Below are positions 28,130-37,707 of a DNA stretch of 64,000 nucleotides, one piece after another. The notes under the pieces are model-generated. The model did not search any database. It had not been told where the DNA came from and worked only from the letters and a program-made list of their open reading frames with translations. A program made the position numbers and the translations under genes. Origin of the DNA: Methylobacterium aerolatum (GTDB lineage: Bacteria; Pseudomonadota; Alphaproteobacteria; Rhizobiales; Beijerinckiaceae); the NCBI RefSeq assembly GCF_022179085.1, contig NZ_BPQE01000020.1:186001-250000 (forward strand), given 5' to 3'. Every line of letters begins with the position of its first letter. Positions within the stretch are counted from its first letter, which is position 1.

Positions 28130-29347
28130 TCAGGCCGCCGCCGTCCCGAGCCAAGCCAGCATCCCCTCGGCGGAGGCGCGGCCACCCGCGATGGCGCCCT
28201 GGAGGAGGTAGCCGCCGGTCGGTGCCTCCCAGTCCAGCATCTCGCCCGCCAGGAACAGGCCCGGTCGCGCGCGCAGCATCCCGTTCCCGTCGAGGGCGTC
28301 GAGGGCGACGCCCCCGGCGGTGGAGATGGCGCGGTCGAGGCCCATCATGCCCGTGACGGTCAGGGGTGTGGCCTTGACGAGGCGGGCGAGGGCGGCGGCG
28401 TCCGTGGGAAGGGCGGAGCCGACCGATTCCCGCAGGAGGCCGACCGCCACCGGCGCGAGGCCCCCGGCCTTGCGCAGCCGGGCCGAGAAGGAGTCGCCCG
28501 CACGGGACCGGCTCAGGCGCGCCGCGATGGCGGCCTCGTCCACGTCCGGCCGGAGATCGACGACCAGCCGCGCGGAGCCGTTAGCGGCGATCGCCTCGCG
28601 CAGGAGCCGCGACAGGGCGTAGACGGCACCGCCCTCGATGCCGTCCCGGGTGATCACGGCCTCGCCGCGCACCGTCTGCCCGGCTGCACGAAGCGCAACC
28701 CGCTTCAGCGGCGTCCCGGCATGGCGCTCGCGGAAGACCGGCGACCACGCGACGGCGAAGCCTGCATTGGTGGGGCGAAGGGGCGCGACCGGCACGCCGA
28801 GGCCCTCCAGCAGGGGCACCCAGGCCCCGTCCGAGCCGAGGCGCGGCCAGCTCGCCCCGCCGAGGGCCAGGAGCGCGGCGCGGGGACGCACCGTGAGCGG
28901 ACCGTCGGCCGTGTCGAAGTGGAGGTCGCCGTCGCCGAGGCCCGTCAGGCGGTGCCGGGTCCGGATCGTCACGCCCGAACCTTCGAGCCGCGTGAGCCAT
29001 GCGCGCAGCAGCGGCGACGCCTTGAAGCTGTCGGGAAACACCCGGCCGCTGGAGCCGACGAAGGTGGGCTGGCCGAGACCCTCGCACCACGCCCGCAGGG
29101 CGGTGGGGGGAAAGCGCCCGATGGCCCCCGATAGGCTGCCCTCCGGGTGGTAGCGGGCGAGGAAGGCGGGCAGCGGCTCGCTGTGCGTGAGGTTCAGCCC
29201 TCCGCGTCCGGCCATCAGGAACTTCCGGCCGAGACTCGGCATCCGGTCGTAGATCGTGACATGCCGTCCGGCCGAGGCCAGCACTTCGGCGGCGGCGAGC
29301 CCCGCCGGGCCGCCGCCGACCACGGCGATGTCGGTCCTGTCCTGCAT
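28130..29347 (-). CDS. FAD-dependent flavoprotein (HI0933/TIGR03862-like)
   Basis: 405 residues. The N-terminal dinucleotide-binding motif 'VVGGGPAGLAAAEVL' (about 9-23) and the following 'GRKFLMAGRGGLNLTHSE' are typical of the HI0933-like family of flavoproteins; the C-terminal 'GLFLAGEMLDWEAPTGGYLLQGA' closes the FAD site. The ATG at 29347 is chosen over a TTG at 29383. The substrate of this family is not established. It is convergent with the collagen-like gene and divergent from terC. Confidence 0.85.
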   Translation of the reverse strand: MQDRTDIAVVGGGPAGLAAAEVLASAGRHVTIYDRMPSLGRKFLMAGRGGLNLTHSEPLPAFLARYHPEGSLSGAIGRFPPTALRAWCEGLGQPTFVGSSGRVFPDSFKASPLLRAWLTRLEGSGVTIRTRHRLTGLGDGDLHFDTADGPLTVRPRAALLALGGASWPRLGSDGAWVPLLEGLGVPVAPLRPTNAGFAVAWSPVFRERHAGTPLKRVALRAAGQTVRGEAVITRDGIEGGAVYALSRLLREAIAANGSARLVVDLRPDVDEAAIAARLSRSRAGDSFSARLRKAGGLAPVAVGLLRESVGSALPTDAAALARLVKATPLTVTGMMGLDRAISTAGGVALDALDGNGMLRARPGLFLAGEMLDWEAPTGGYLLQGAIAGGRASAEGMLAWLGTAAA

Positions 29348-29537
29348 CCCGCGCAGAGGCGTGCTCCGGGTCCGGTGTGTCAAGCGGGGATAGCGCGGAG
29401 CGTCGCCCTTGATTCGCCGTGTTCGCCCACTTACGTCGCGGCCATCGGCTGCGGGCCCCTCTGGCGGGCGCTCCTTGAAGCGCTCGTGATGTCGGAGTCG
29501 ATGCTTTCCCTTCCGGAAGGATTTTCAGGTCCCGCCT

Positions 29538-30569
29538 ATGGTCGATCTTTTGTATGCCGACTGGCTCGGTAAACCCGTTTGGATGTGGCTGGGCTTCCAC
29601 GCCCTCATCGCCGCCCTCCTCGCCTTCGATCTCGGTCTTCTCCATCGGGACAAGGAGCACGAGATCGGCGTGAAGGAGAGCCTGCTCCTCACCGCCTTCT
29701 ACTTCACCCTCGGCGTCGCCTTCGGTGGGTTCATCTGGTGGGAGTTCGGCCGTCAGTCCGGTGAGGAGTACATCACCGGCCTCGTGGTCGAGAAGTCGCT
29801 GTCCATGGACAACGTCTTCGTCATCGCCATGATCCTGACGGGGCTCGGCATTCCCCGGGCGGCCCAGCACCGGGTGCTGCTCTGGGGCATCCTGGCGGCG
29901 GTCATCCTGCGCGGCCTGATGATCGGCCTCGGCTCTGCCCTCGTCCATCAGGTCCACTGGATCCTGACGCTCTTCGCCGCCTTCCTGATCTATGCGGGCG
30001 CCAAGATCCTGTTCTCCGGCGAGGAGGAGCACGGCGATTTCGGCAACAGCCCGACGGTGCGCTGGTTCAAGCGTACGTTCCGGGTCACCCCGGACTTGCA
30101 CGGCAGCCGCTTCACCGTCCGCCAGACCGATCCGAAGACGGGCCGCAAGGCCCTGTGGTTCACTCCGCTGGCCCTCGCCCTGGTGCTGGTGAACGGCGCC
30201 GACGTGATCTTCGCCGTCGACAGCGTTCCGGCCATCTTCGCGATCACCACCGACACCTTCGTGGTCTACACCTCGAACATCTTTGCGATCCTGGGCCTGC
30301 GCGCCCTGTACTTCGCCCTCGCGGCGATGGTGGACCGCTTCGCCTACCTGAAGACGGCGCTGGCCTTCATCCTGATCTTCATCGGCCTCAAGATCGTCGT
30401 GGCCGACACGTTCGGGCTGTTCGACATCCCGCCGTGGGTCTCCCTCGTCGTCACCCTCGTTCTGCTCACGGGGGGAGTCCTGTACAGCCTGTGGCGCACG
30501 CGCGGCCAAGCCGGGGCTGTGCCGGCGCCTCCGCCCGCCGAGCGGCAGGCGAGCGCCCACCGGGTCTGA
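29538..30569 (+). CDS. TerC-family integral membrane protein
   Basis: 343 residues with about nine hydrophobic segments. The TerC signature 'EKSLSMDNVFVIAMI' and the second acidic motif 'NGADVIFAVDSVPAIFAIT' place conserved Asp residues in membrane helices, a pattern linked to metal-ion (Mn) efflux in characterised relatives. No tellurite genes are nearby, so a resistance role is not implied. I looked for a yybP-ykoY manganese riboswitch in the leader and did not recognise one. Confidence 0.9.
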   Translation: MVDLLYADWLGKPVWMWLGFHALIAALLAFDLGLLHRDKEHEIGVKESLLLTAFYFTLGVAFGGFIWWEFGRQSGEEYITGLVVEKSLSMDNVFVIAMILTGLGIPRAAQHRVLLWGILAAVILRGLMIGLGSALVHQVHWILTLFAAFLIYAGAKILFSGEEEHGDFGNSPTVRWFKRTFRVTPDLHGSRFTVRQTDPKTGRKALWFTPLALALVLVNGADVIFAVDSVPAIFAITTDTFVVYTSNIFAILGLRALYFALAAMVDRFAYLKTALAFILIFIGLKIVVADTFGLFDIPPWVSLVVTLVLLTGGVLYSLWRTRGQAGAVPAPPPAERQASAHRV

Positions 30570-30583
30570 GGGCGATCCCTCAG
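30566..30583. terminator. Hairpin at convergent terC/amidase ends
   Basis: CTGAGGG-CGAT-CCCTCAG: a perfect 7-bp stem with a tetraloop, overlapping the terC stop codon and the stop codon of the amidase gene. Could act on both transcripts; no T-tract is present. Confidence 0.4.
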
Positions 30584-31344
30584 GCCGGGTGGGCGGGGAG
30601 TGCGGCCAGTAGGTCGCGGAGGGTGGTGATGGTCGAGGAATCGGCCACGCCGTCCACCCGGGCCTGCCGGAAATGGCGCTGGAAGGCCGTCACCACGGCG
30701 ACGGTGCGGGCATCGAAGGTGCCGGTGACCGGGATCTCGTAGCCGTAGAGGCCGAACATCGCCTGGAGCGCCTCCACCGGTTGCCCGGAATCGCCCCCCG
30801 CGAAGAACCGTCCGTCGCGCAGGGGGGCGGGGGGCACGCAGTGGCCGAGCCCGGCCCCGGCGAGGCGCAGCCAGGGGAAGGTCTCGCCGGGATCTTCCTT
30901 CCGCTCGGGCGCCACGTCGGAATGGGCGAGCACCCGCTCCGGCGGGATGCCCCACCGCTGAGCGATGTCCAGGCCGAGCGCGATCACGGCGTCGATCTGC
31001 GCGTCCGGATAGGGCGGCAAGCCGCCGACATGGCCGGGATGGACGATCTCGATACCGATGGAGCGGGAGTTGATGTCGCTCACGCCCTTCCAGGACCCGG
31101 CCCCGGCATGCCACGCCCGCGCCGCCTCCGGCACGAGTTGAACGGTGCCGCCATCCTCGAAGACGACGTAATGCGCCGAGACCTCGCTCAAGGGGTCGCG
31201 CAGCCGCGCGAGGGCCGCCGCCCCGCTCTCCATGCCGGTATAGTGCAGGATCAGCATGTCCGGTCGAGGCCCGCGCCGGGGACCGTGGTTCGGCGAGGGG
31301 GCGACCTTGCGGGCGAGGGGCGTGTCGGGGGTAAGGGCGGGCAT
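30580..31344 (-). CDS. N-acetylmuramoyl-L-alanine amidase (AmpD family)
   Basis: 254 residues. Zn ligands match AmpD: His34 ('LILHYTGM'), His141 ('LAHSDVAP') and Asp151 ('ERKEDPGE'). A C-terminal peptidoglycan-binding helix bundle lies at about 190-250 ('MFGLYGYEIPVTGTFD'). No signal peptide is visible, so it is probably cytosolic and cleaves recycled anhydro-muropeptides, as AmpD does. The ATG at 31344 starts four bases after the upstream gene's stop. The PG-binding domain places it with AmiD/AmpDh-like members, some of which are exported. Confidence 0.88.
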   Translation of the reverse strand: MPALTPDTPLARKVAPSPNHGPRRGPRPDMLILHYTGMESGAAALARLRDPLSEVSAHYVVFEDGGTVQLVPEAARAWHAGAGSWKGVSDINSRSIGIEIVHPGHVGGLPPYPDAQIDAVIALGLDIAQRWGIPPERVLAHSDVAPERKEDPGETFPWLRLAGAGLGHCVPPAPLRDGRFFAGGDSGQPVEALQAMFGLYGYEIPVTGTFDARTVAVVTAFQRHFRQARVDGVADSSTITTLRDLLAALPAHPA

Positions 31345-31348
31345 GGCG

Positions 31349-32104
31349 CTACCGGAGCCCGCGCTCGGCCACGATGAGATCGTAGGCGGCGTTGATCGCG
31401 GCAAGGCGTTGGCTCGCGATGGCGACCGCCTCGGGTGGTAGGCCGCGCGCCAGGGCACGGTCCGGATGGTGCTCGGAGACGAGACTGCGGTGGCGGGCCT
31501 TCACCGTGGCGTCGTCGGCATCGCGGTCGAGGCCGAGGGCTTGGTAGGGGTCGTCCTTCAGCCGGACGTGGCGAGCGGCGATGCGGCGAAAATCCGCGTC
31601 GTCGAAGCCGAAGATGGCAGAGACCGACCGGAGGTAGCGTTCCTCCGCCTCGTGAATCGCCCCGTCCGCCCCGGCGATCTGGAACAGGCCGTCCAGGGCG
31701 TCCTCCAGCAGGGCAGGCTCGTCGCCGAAAGTCGTCGCGAGCTGGTGCGCGTAGGCTTCGTAGCCGTCGGTGGTGCGCTTGGCGAGGTCGAACAGGCGGG
31801 TGACGCCGGCCTGCGCGGCGGGCTCCACATGCACCACCCGGCCGAAGGCCTCGATCTCGGAGGGCAGGACCACGCCGTCCGATTTCGCCATCTTGGCGGC
31901 CAGGGCCACGAGCCCGGTGGTGAAGATCACGTCGCGGGGCGTCGGGCCGAAGGGCGCGCCGACCCTGTCGACGAGGAAGTGGCCGGCGACGCCGCCGATC
32001 AGCGCGCCAAGGGGGCCGCCGACCGCAAGGCCGATCCCGGCTCCGCCGAGCTTTCCCCAAAGTCCGGAGCCAAGAGGCGGAGGCGTCCGGTTTTCGTCAC
32101 TCAT
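31349..32104 (-). CDS. DjlA-like cochaperone (TerB plus J domain)
   Basis: 251 residues. A glycine-rich hydrophobic segment at about 19-45 could anchor it to the membrane. A TerB-like helical domain spans about 58-175 and a C-terminal J domain about 185-251, with the essential His213-Pro214-Asp215 in 'SEHHPDRALARG'. It should stimulate a DnaK-type chaperone. It ends four bases before the amidase gene, so the pair is an operon, as often seen in Hyphomicrobiales. Confidence 0.87.
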   Translation of the reverse strand: MSDENRTPPPLGSGLWGKLGGAGIGLAVGGPLGALIGGVAGHFLVDRVGAPFGPTPRDVIFTTGLVALAAKMAKSDGVVLPSEIEAFGRVVHVEPAAQAGVTRLFDLAKRTTDGYEAYAHQLATTFGDEPALLEDALDGLFQIAGADGAIHEAEERYLRSVSAIFGFDDADFRRIAARHVRLKDDPYQALGLDRDADDATVKARHRSLVSEHHPDRALARGLPPEAVAIASQRLAAINAAYDLIVAERGLR

Positions 32105-32205
32105 CGCGCGGCAGGGGGATCATCCGCCGGGATGCCCCGGCCGACACCGGATAAACCGGCGGCGCCCGGGGCGGAAGGGCCGGCGCGGGGCCGGCCCGGT
32201 GCGGA

Positions 32206-32475
32206 TCAGCGGCAGTACACGTTGCCGTAGGGATCGCGGTAGGTGCCGTAGGGGCAACGCGGGGCCGTGGAGGCGCCCACGATGGCGCCGCCGGCGCCGC
32301 CGATGGCCGCACCCGCGAGGGCGCCGCCGGCCCGGCCGGTCGCCGCGCCGCCGATGGCCGCTCCGGCGAGGGCGCCGAGGCCCGCGCCGCCGAGCGCGCG
32401 GTCCTCAGGAGTGTTGCAGGCGCCGAGCGACAGCGCTGCGAGGCCGGCGAGGGCGGCCGCGAGGGTCTTCTTCAT
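32206..32475 (-). CDS. Glycine-zipper lipoprotein
   Basis: 89 residues. A lipoprotein signal with lipobox 'LSLGAC' places the lipidated Cys at residue 20. Residues 28-68 are Gly/Ala zippers ('GGAGLGALAGAAIGGAA') that form packed transmembrane or oligomeric helices, and the tail 'CPYGTYRDPYGNVYCR' carries two cysteines. Such small proteins resemble Hyphomicrobiales outer-membrane YMGG/SlyB-like lipoproteins. Function unknown. Start fixed by the signal sequence. Confidence 0.8.
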   Translation of the reverse strand: MKKTLAAALAGLAALSLGACNTPEDRALGGAGLGALAGAAIGGAATGRAGGALAGAAIGGAGGAIVGASTAPRCPYGTYRDPYGNVYCR

Positions 32476-32673
32476 GGTTGAGACAACTCCCTTGTGCATC
32501 GGTTCCGGCGTTTTGCCGTTGTGGTGGCAGTTCGAGCTTAGCAGGAACGCAACGCGATCCCTACGGCCAAGGTTCCCTTGCCGAAAACAGCGCAGTTGCA
32601 TCGTCTTCCCCTCCGGTCCTATGCCACCGCGAGGATGCGGCGCCGCCCTGCCGCCACTGCCCCGGAGGCGACC

Positions 32674-33369
32674 ATGCTGAAAGCCACGATCATCGTCCGC
32701 CGCCCGGCGGTGCGCGCCGACCGCGTCGCCGACACGGTTGACCTCGACCATGCCGGGCGCGCGGCCCCGCCCGCCACCCTCACGGCCACGGGCGGCCTCG
32801 CCTTCGGCGTGGACCTGCCGAAGGCGGGGGCCCTGGAGGACGGGGATGCGCTGAAGCTGGAGGACGGTCGCCTCGTGGTGGTGCGGGCGCTGGCCGAGGA
32901 TCTGCTGGAGGTCCGGGCCGAGAACCCGGCCCGCCTCATGCGCCTCGCCTGGCAACTCGGCGGCAACCACGTCGCGGCGGAGATCGGCGGCGACGTGCTC
33001 CTCGTCCCGGCCTCACCCGCCACCGCCGAACTGGTCCGCGGCCAGGGCTGCACCGCCACCCCGGTGAGCCGCGCCTTCCGGCCGGAGAAGATGGCGCACG
33101 ATCACAGCACCTGCGGCCACGACCACGGTCACGACCACCACGATCACGATCACGATCACGATCACGATCACGATCACGATCACGATCACGGGCACGGGCA
33201 CGGGCATTCGCACTCCCATGACCACGATCACGGTCACAGCCATGCGCACTCCCATGACCATGGTCATCATGATCATGCGCACGAGCATTCCCACACCCAT
33301 TCGCAGGAACACGACCACTCGCACGCTCACCCGCACGATCACGACCATGGCCACCGGCATAACCACTGA
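32674..33369 (+). CDS. ureE: Urease accessory protein UreE with long His-rich tail
   Basis: 231 residues. Residues 1-140 are the UreE metallochaperone fold with the Ni-binding motif around His99 ('LAWQLGGNHVAAEI'). Residues 142-231 are nearly half histidine, mostly His-Asp, His-Gly and His-Ser alternations, far longer than the 15-residue tail of Klebsiella UreE, and suited to nickel storage. No other urease gene is in the window, so it is either a displaced member or a general Ni (or Co) store. The 3' end overlaps cdh by 23 bp. Confidence 0.85.
   Translation: MLKATIIVRRPAVRADRVADTVDLDHAGRAAPPATLTATGGLAFGVDLPKAGALEDGDALKLEDGRLVVVRALAEDLLEVRAENPARLMRLAWQLGGNHVAAEIGGDVLLVPASPATAELVRGQGCTATPVSRAFRPEKMAHDHSTCGHDHGHDHHDHDHDHDHDHDHDHDHGHGHGHSHSHDHDHGHSHAHSHDHGHHDHAHEHSHTHSQEHDHSHAHPHDHDHGHRHNH
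33139..33186 (+). repeat. Hexanucleotide CACGAT x8 microsatellite in ureE
   Basis: Eight perfect tandem CACGAT units encode (His-Asp)8 in the metal-binding tail. Length changes by slippage would stay in frame and simply add or remove His-Asp pairs. Confidence 0.9.
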
Positions 33370-34147
33370 CGCCGGCCGGGGATGGCGGCGGGCCGGAGTC
33401 GCGGTGGCGATGGCCGGCCTTCTCGCCGTCCCCGCGACGGCGGCGCCGGATCCGACCCGCGACGTCCTCTGGATGGCGCTGAAGACCTGCGTGCTGGCCA
33501 AGAGGCTGGCGAACCGGACCTTTCCCTGCCTCGCGGTGGATCTCGGCGAGGGCGACCGGCCGGGGAGCGCGGTGCTGCGGGCGCCGGGCGAGCCGACCCA
33601 TCTCGTCGTCATGCCGACCGATACGGTGAAGGGGCTCGAAGCGCCGATCCTGCGCGGTCCGCGCGGCACGGCCTACTGGCAGGCGGCCCTCGCCGCCCGG
33701 CGCTACGTCACGGAGGCGCTGAACGGCAGGGTGCCGGAGAACGATATCGGCCTCGCGGTCAACTCCGCGAAGGGGCGGAGCCAGGACCAGCTGCACATTC
33801 ACCTCGATTGCCTGCGCCCGAAGGTCGTCGAGGCCCTGAATGCCCACGGGCGCGGGGTCGGCCCCCAGTGGAAGCCATTCCCCGTGCGCCTCGCGGGCGA
33901 CCGCTTCCTCGCCCTGCGGGTAGCGGCGGCCGAGGTCGGTGCGTTCAATCCCTTCGCGGCGCTGGCGCGCCTGCCCGGCCGCCGGGACCTCACCCGCACG
34001 AGCCTCGCCGCCGTCGCCACCCGGCCGGACGATCCCGTGCCGGGACTCATCGTGCTGGCCTACCGCGCGCCGCTCGCGAGCGCGGAGGACATCATGGACC
34101 ATACGTGCGCCGTCGCCGGACCCCGTCCCCCCCGCGCGACGGGGTGA
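33347..34147 (+). CDS. cdh: CDP-diacylglycerol diphosphatase (Cdh)
   Basis: 266 residues. Hydrolyses CDP-diacylglycerol to phosphatidate and CMP. The HIT-like motif '[11 protein letters not shown]' with its His pair and the upstream '[10 protein letters not shown]' are diagnostic. An N-terminal export signal ([20 protein letters not shown]) is visible. The only ATG giving this signal is at 33347, inside the His-tail codons of ureE, so the two genes overlap by 23 bp in different frames; an internal GTG/ATG near 33402 would shorten the signal. Confidence 0.82.
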   Translation: MATGITTDAGRGWRRAGVAVAMAGLLAVPATAAPDPTRDVLWMALKTCVLAKRLANRTFPCLAVDLGEGDRPGSAVLRAPGEPTHLVVMPTDTVKGLEAPILRGPRGTAYWQAALAARRYVTEALNGRVPENDIGLAVNSAKGRSQDQLHIHLDCLRPKVVEALNAHGRGVGPQWKPFPVRLAGDRFLALRVAAAEVGAFNPFAALARLPGRRDLTRTSLAAVATRPDDPVPGLIVLAYRAPLASAEDIMDHTCAVAGPRPPRATG

Positions 34148-34179
34148 GCCGGTCCGCGCCGCGAAACAGGATCGACGCG

Positions 34180-35352
34180 ATGCCCTCGCCCACCGCCACC
34201 CCCACGGCCCTCGACCTCGCCCAGGCGCTGATCCGATGCCCCTCCGTCACGCCGGAGGATGCCGGGGCGCTCGATGTGGTGGCCGAGGCCCTGGCCTCCG
34301 CCGGGTTCGCCGTGGAACGCCCGGTCTTCTCGCAGGACGGGCACCCGGACACGCCGAATCTCTATGCCCGGATCGGCTCCGAAGGGCCGTGCCTCGTCTT
34401 CGCCGGCCACACGGACGTGGTGCCGGTGGGGGACGAGGCCGCGTGGCACCACGCCCCCTTCGACGCACGGATCGCGGACGGGATGCTCTACGGGCGCGGG
34501 GCGGCGGACATGAAGGGCGGCGTCGCCTGCATGATGGCGGCGGCGCTGGCCTTCGTGGCGCGGCGGGATGGCGGCTTTTCCGGCTCCATCGCCTTCCTCA
34601 TCACCGGCGACGAGGAGGGTCCCGCCGTGAACGGCACGGTGAAGCTCCTCGATTGGGCGCGGGCGCGGGGCGAGCGCTTCACCCACTGCCTCCTCGGCGA
34701 GCCGACGAATCCCGGGCGCCTCGGCGAGATGATCAAGATCGGCCGCCGGGGTTCGCTGACGGGCAAGCTCACGGTGCTCGGCCGCCAGGGCCACGTCGCC
34801 TACCCGCACAAGGCCGAGAACCCGATCCCCGGCCTCCTGCGACTCACCAGCGCGCTGATCGCCGAACCCCTCGACGGCGGCACCGCCCATTTCGACGCCT
34901 CGAACCTGGAATTCACCACGATCGACGTGGGCAACACGGCCACGAACGTCATCCCGGCCACGGCGCGGGCGACCTTCAACATCCGCTTCAACGACGACTG
35001 GACGGCCGAGACGCTCGGCGCCGAGATCCGCCGGAGGCTCGACGCGGCGGCGGGCAATGCGGTGCGGTACCTCCTCGACCTCCAGCCCTCGAACTCCCCG
35101 GCCTTCCTCACCCGGCCGGACGCCTTCGTCGGCCTCGTCGCGGAGGCGATCCATGCCGAGACCGGGCTCACGCCGGTGCTTTCCACCACGGGCGGCACAT
35201 CGGACGCCCGGTTCATCAAGGACGCCTGCCCGGTGATCGAGTTCGGCCTCGTCGGGGAGACGATGCATCAGGTCGACGAATGCGTGGCGGTGGCGGATAT
35301 CGAGCGGCTGACCGCGATCTACGGGCGCGTGCTGGACGCGTATTTTCCTTAG
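34180..35352 (+). CDS. dapE: Succinyl-diaminopimelate desuccinylase
   Basis: 390 residues, M20 metallopeptidase family. Hydrolyses N-succinyl-LL-DAP on the lysine/DAP route. Zn ligands His77 ('[12 protein letters not shown]') and Asp110 ('[10 protein letters not shown]') and the catalytic Glu145 ('TGDEEGP') are present, and the dimerisation domain covers about 185-295. Start at 34180 fits the family N-terminus. Complements dapA at 14.3 kb. Confidence 0.95.
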   Translation: MPSPTATPTALDLAQALIRCPSVTPEDAGALDVVAEALASAGFAVERPVFSQDGHPDTPNLYARIGSEGPCLVFAGHTDVVPVGDEAAWHHAPFDARIADGMLYGRGAADMKGGVACMMAAALAFVARRDGGFSGSIAFLITGDEEGPAVNGTVKLLDWARARGERFTHCLLGEPTNPGRLGEMIKIGRRGSLTGKLTVLGRQGHVAYPHKAENPIPGLLRLTSALIAEPLDGGTAHFDASNLEFTTIDVGNTATNVIPATARATFNIRFNDDWTAETLGAEIRRRLDAAAGNAVRYLLDLQPSNSPAFLTRPDAFVGLVAEAIHAETGLTPVLSTTGGTSDARFIKDACPVIEFGLVGETMHQVDECVAVADIERLTAIYGRVLDAYFP

Positions 35353-35373
35353 CGTCTGGCCGGAAAGGCCGTT

Positions 35374-35407
35374 GCCCTGGATTGCTTCGCTTCGCTCGCA
35401 AGGACGG
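35374..35407. repeat. REP-like element, copy D (one arm only)
   Basis: GCCCTGGATTGCTTCGCTTC followed by GCTCGCAAGGACGG matches the right arm of the other copies; no left arm precedes it. It lies in the 61-bp dapE-truA gap. A solo arm shows that the element can lose half its palindrome or that arms move separately. Confidence 0.75.
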
Positions 35408-35413
35408 CGGCGG

Positions 35414-36166
35414 TCAGGCGTAATCCACCCCCACGAAGGTCAGCCCGCTGGCCGGTGCCAGCGGGCCGCAGCGGGTCTTGTCGCCGGTCGCGAGGATGTC
35501 GGCCACGTCGTCGGCCGTGAGGCGGCGGCATCCGGCGAGCATGAGGGTGCCCACCATCGCCCGCACCTGGTGGTGCAGGAACGAGCGGGCGCAGGTCGCG
35601 ACCACGATCTCCTCGTGGAGGCCCATCCGCTCGCGGGTGACGTCGAGCTGCTCCAGTGTGCGCACGGGGCTGTTCGCTTGGCATTCGGCGGCGCGGAAGG
35701 CGGTGAAGTCGTGGCGACCGACGAGCCGCTGGGCCGCCTCGTGCATCAGGGCCGCGTCGAGTGCCCAGGGTACCTGCCAGACATGGGCGCGGGTCAGCGC
35801 CGCCGGGCTGCGCCGGTTGAGGATGCGGTAGCGGTAGTGGCGGCGGATCGCGGAATGGCGGGCGTCGAAGGTCTCGGGCACGATCTCGGCGGAGAGGACC
35901 GCCACCGGCTGCGGGCGCAGGTGGGCATTCAGGGCATCGCGGACGGTGTCGGTGCGCCACGCCTTCGCGAGGTCGGCATGGGCGACCTGGTGGATCGCGT
36001 GGACGCCCGCATCGGTGCGCCCGGCGCAGGTCAGGCGGACGCCCTCGCCGGAGAAGCGCAGGAACGCCGCCTCGATGGCGCCCTGGACGGTCGGATCGTC
36101 GGCCTGCCGTTGCCAGCCGCAGAAGGGGCCACCGTCGTACTCGATGACGAGCTTGTACCGGGGCAT
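35414..36166 (-). CDS. truA: tRNA pseudouridine(38-40) synthase TruA
   Basis: 250 residues. Converts U38-U40 of the anticodon arm to pseudouridine. Catalytic Asp52 in '[11 protein letters not shown]'; 'YRILNRRSP' and '[13 protein letters not shown]' are also family motifs. Its ATG shares one base with the fmt stop codon, so it is translationally coupled to fmt. Confidence 0.95.
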   Translation of the reverse strand: MPRYKLVIEYDGGPFCGWQRQADDPTVQGAIEAAFLRFSGEGVRLTCAGRTDAGVHAIHQVAHADLAKAWRTDTVRDALNAHLRPQPVAVLSAEIVPETFDARHSAIRRHYRYRILNRRSPAALTRAHVWQVPWALDAALMHEAAQRLVGRHDFTAFRAAECQANSPVRTLEQLDVTRERMGLHEEIVVATCARSFLHHQVRAMVGTLMLAGCRRLTADDVADILATGDKTRCGPLAPASGLTFVGVDYA

Positions 36167-37095
36167 CAGCCGAGGCGCGCGCCCGGCGCCAGCCGCGCGC
36201 CGCGCACGAACTCGGCCCCGGTGGCGCTGCCGCCCTTGCCGGCCCGGCGCAGTTCCAACAGGCGCACGGCACCCGATCCGCAGGCGACGGTCGCCTCGCC
36301 GTCGAGCAGCGTTCCCGGCTCGCCCGCGCCCTGGGCGGGGAGGGCGCGCAGGACCTTCACGCGCTCCGGCCCCTTGCCGAGGTCGGCCTCGAAAAAGGCG
36401 CCGGGGAAGGGCGACAGGCCGTTGATGTGGGCGGCGACCTGATCCGCTGCCCGCGACCAGCCGATCCGCGCCTCCTCGTTGGTGATCTTGTGGGCGTAGG
36501 CGACGCCCTCCTCCGGCTGGGGCACGAAGGTGAGGGTCCCTTCGTCGAGGGCCTTCAGCGCCTCAGCGGTCAGGCCGGCGCCGAGGGGCATCAGCGCGTC
36601 GTGCAACTCGCCGGCGGTCATGCCCCCGGCGATCGGCACCCGGGCCTCCAGGGCGACGGGGCCGGTGTCGAGGCCCGCCTCCATCCGCATCACGCCGACG
36701 CCGCTCTCGGCGTCGCCCGCCATCACCGCCCGTTGGATCGGCGCCGCGCCCCGCCAGCGGGGAAGGAGCGAGCCGTGCAGATTGAGGCAGCCGTGGCGCG
36801 GCAGGTCGAGGATCGCCTGGGGCAGGAGCATCCCGTAGGCGACGACCACCGCCACGTCGGCATCGTGGCCCGCGAAGGTCGCGGCGGCCTCGGGCGTGCG
36901 CAGCGTCGATGGGGTCAGCACCGCGGCGCCGAGCTCCTCGGCCAGCGCGTGGACCGGGGAGGGGCGCAAGGCCATGCCCCGCCCGGCCCTGGCCGGGGCG
37001 CGGGTGTAGACGGCGGCGATGGTATGGCCGTCCTGCGCGAGGCGCGCCAGGGTCGGCACCGCGAAGTCCGGGGTGCCCATGAAAACGACGCGCAC
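36166..37095 (-). CDS. fmt: Methionyl-tRNA formyltransferase
   Basis: 309 residues. Formylates initiator Met-tRNA. '[14 protein letters not shown]' at the N-terminus (GTG start) and the catalytic '[17 protein letters not shown]' (Asn105, His107) with Asp143 are present, followed by the C-terminal OB-like domain from about 205. It follows def by 11 bp and overlaps truA by one base, forming a def-fmt-truA operon. Confidence 0.96.
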   Translation of the reverse strand: MRVVFMGTPDFAVPTLARLAQDGHTIAAVYTRAPARAGRGMALRPSPVHALAEELGAAVLTPSTLRTPEAAATFAGHDADVAVVVAYGMLLPQAILDLPRHGCLNLHGSLLPRWRGAAPIQRAVMAGDAESGVGVMRMEAGLDTGPVALEARVPIAGGMTAGELHDALMPLGAGLTAEALKALDEGTLTFVPQPEEGVAYAHKITNEEARIGWSRAADQVAAHINGLSPFPGAFFEADLGKGPERVKVLRALPAQGAGEPGTLLDGEATVACGSGAVRLLELRRAGKGGSATGAEFVRGARLAPGARLG

Positions 37096-37106
37096 GGCCG
37101 GACGGC

Positions 37107-37622
37107 TCAGGCGGCGTCGCGCTTGGCCGCCTTGGTGAACTTCTTCACCACGCGGTCGCGCTTGAGCTTCGACAGGTGGTCGATGAACAGCACACCATTG
37201 AGATGGTCGATCTCGTGCTGGATGCAGGTGGCCAGCAGACCGTCGGCCTCGATCTCCTGCTCCTTGCCGTCGAGGTCGCGGAACTTCACCCGCACCCGGT
37301 CCGGCCGCTCGACCTCGGCGTAGTATTCCGGAATCGACAGGCAGCCCTCGTCGTAGACGCGCTTCTCCTCAGAGGACCAGACGATCTCCGGATCGAGGAA
37401 GACTCGCGGCTCGCGGGCATTCTCGTCCTTCGACGTATCGATGGTGACCACGCGCTTCAGGACGCCGATCTGGACCGCCGCCAACCCGACGCCGGGGGCG
37501 TCGTACATCGTCTCCAGCATGTCGGCGGCGAGCGTGCGGATCTCGGCGGTGACGGGCCCCACGGGCTCGGAGACCTGCTTCAGGATCGGGTCGGGAAGGG
37601 TCACGAGGGGGCGGATGGTCAT
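37107..37622 (-). CDS. def: Peptide deformylase
   Basis: 171 residues. Removes the N-formyl group from nascent proteins. All three motifs are present: '[10 protein letters not shown]' (45-53), 'EGCLSIPE' with metal ligand Cys94, and 'QHEIDHLNG' with His136, Glu137 and His140. First gene of the def-fmt-truA operon. Confidence 0.97.
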   Translation of the reverse strand: MTIRPLVTLPDPILKQVSEPVGPVTAEIRTLAADMLETMYDAPGVGLAAVQIGVLKRVVTIDTSKDENAREPRVFLDPEIVWSSEEKRVYDEGCLSIPEYYAEVERPDRVRVKFRDLDGKEQEIEADGLLATCIQHEIDHLNGVLFIDHLSKLKRDRVVKKFTKAAKRDAA

Positions 37623-37707
37623 GGCGTCACCGGTCGGGCGCCGGCGGGCGCCTCAATCTGTTGTGGCAATATGGCGATGGGGAAGGGTGGTCAAATGGCC
37701 ACCCCGC

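Noticed and set aside
29384-29537. yybP-ykoY manganese riboswitch before the TerC-family gene
   Set aside because: No conserved loop sequences of that class could be recognised in the short leader.
33139-33186. CRISPR-like or regulatory iteron repeat
   Set aside because: Perfect hexamers encoding His-Asp within the UreE tail; a microsatellite in coding sequence.
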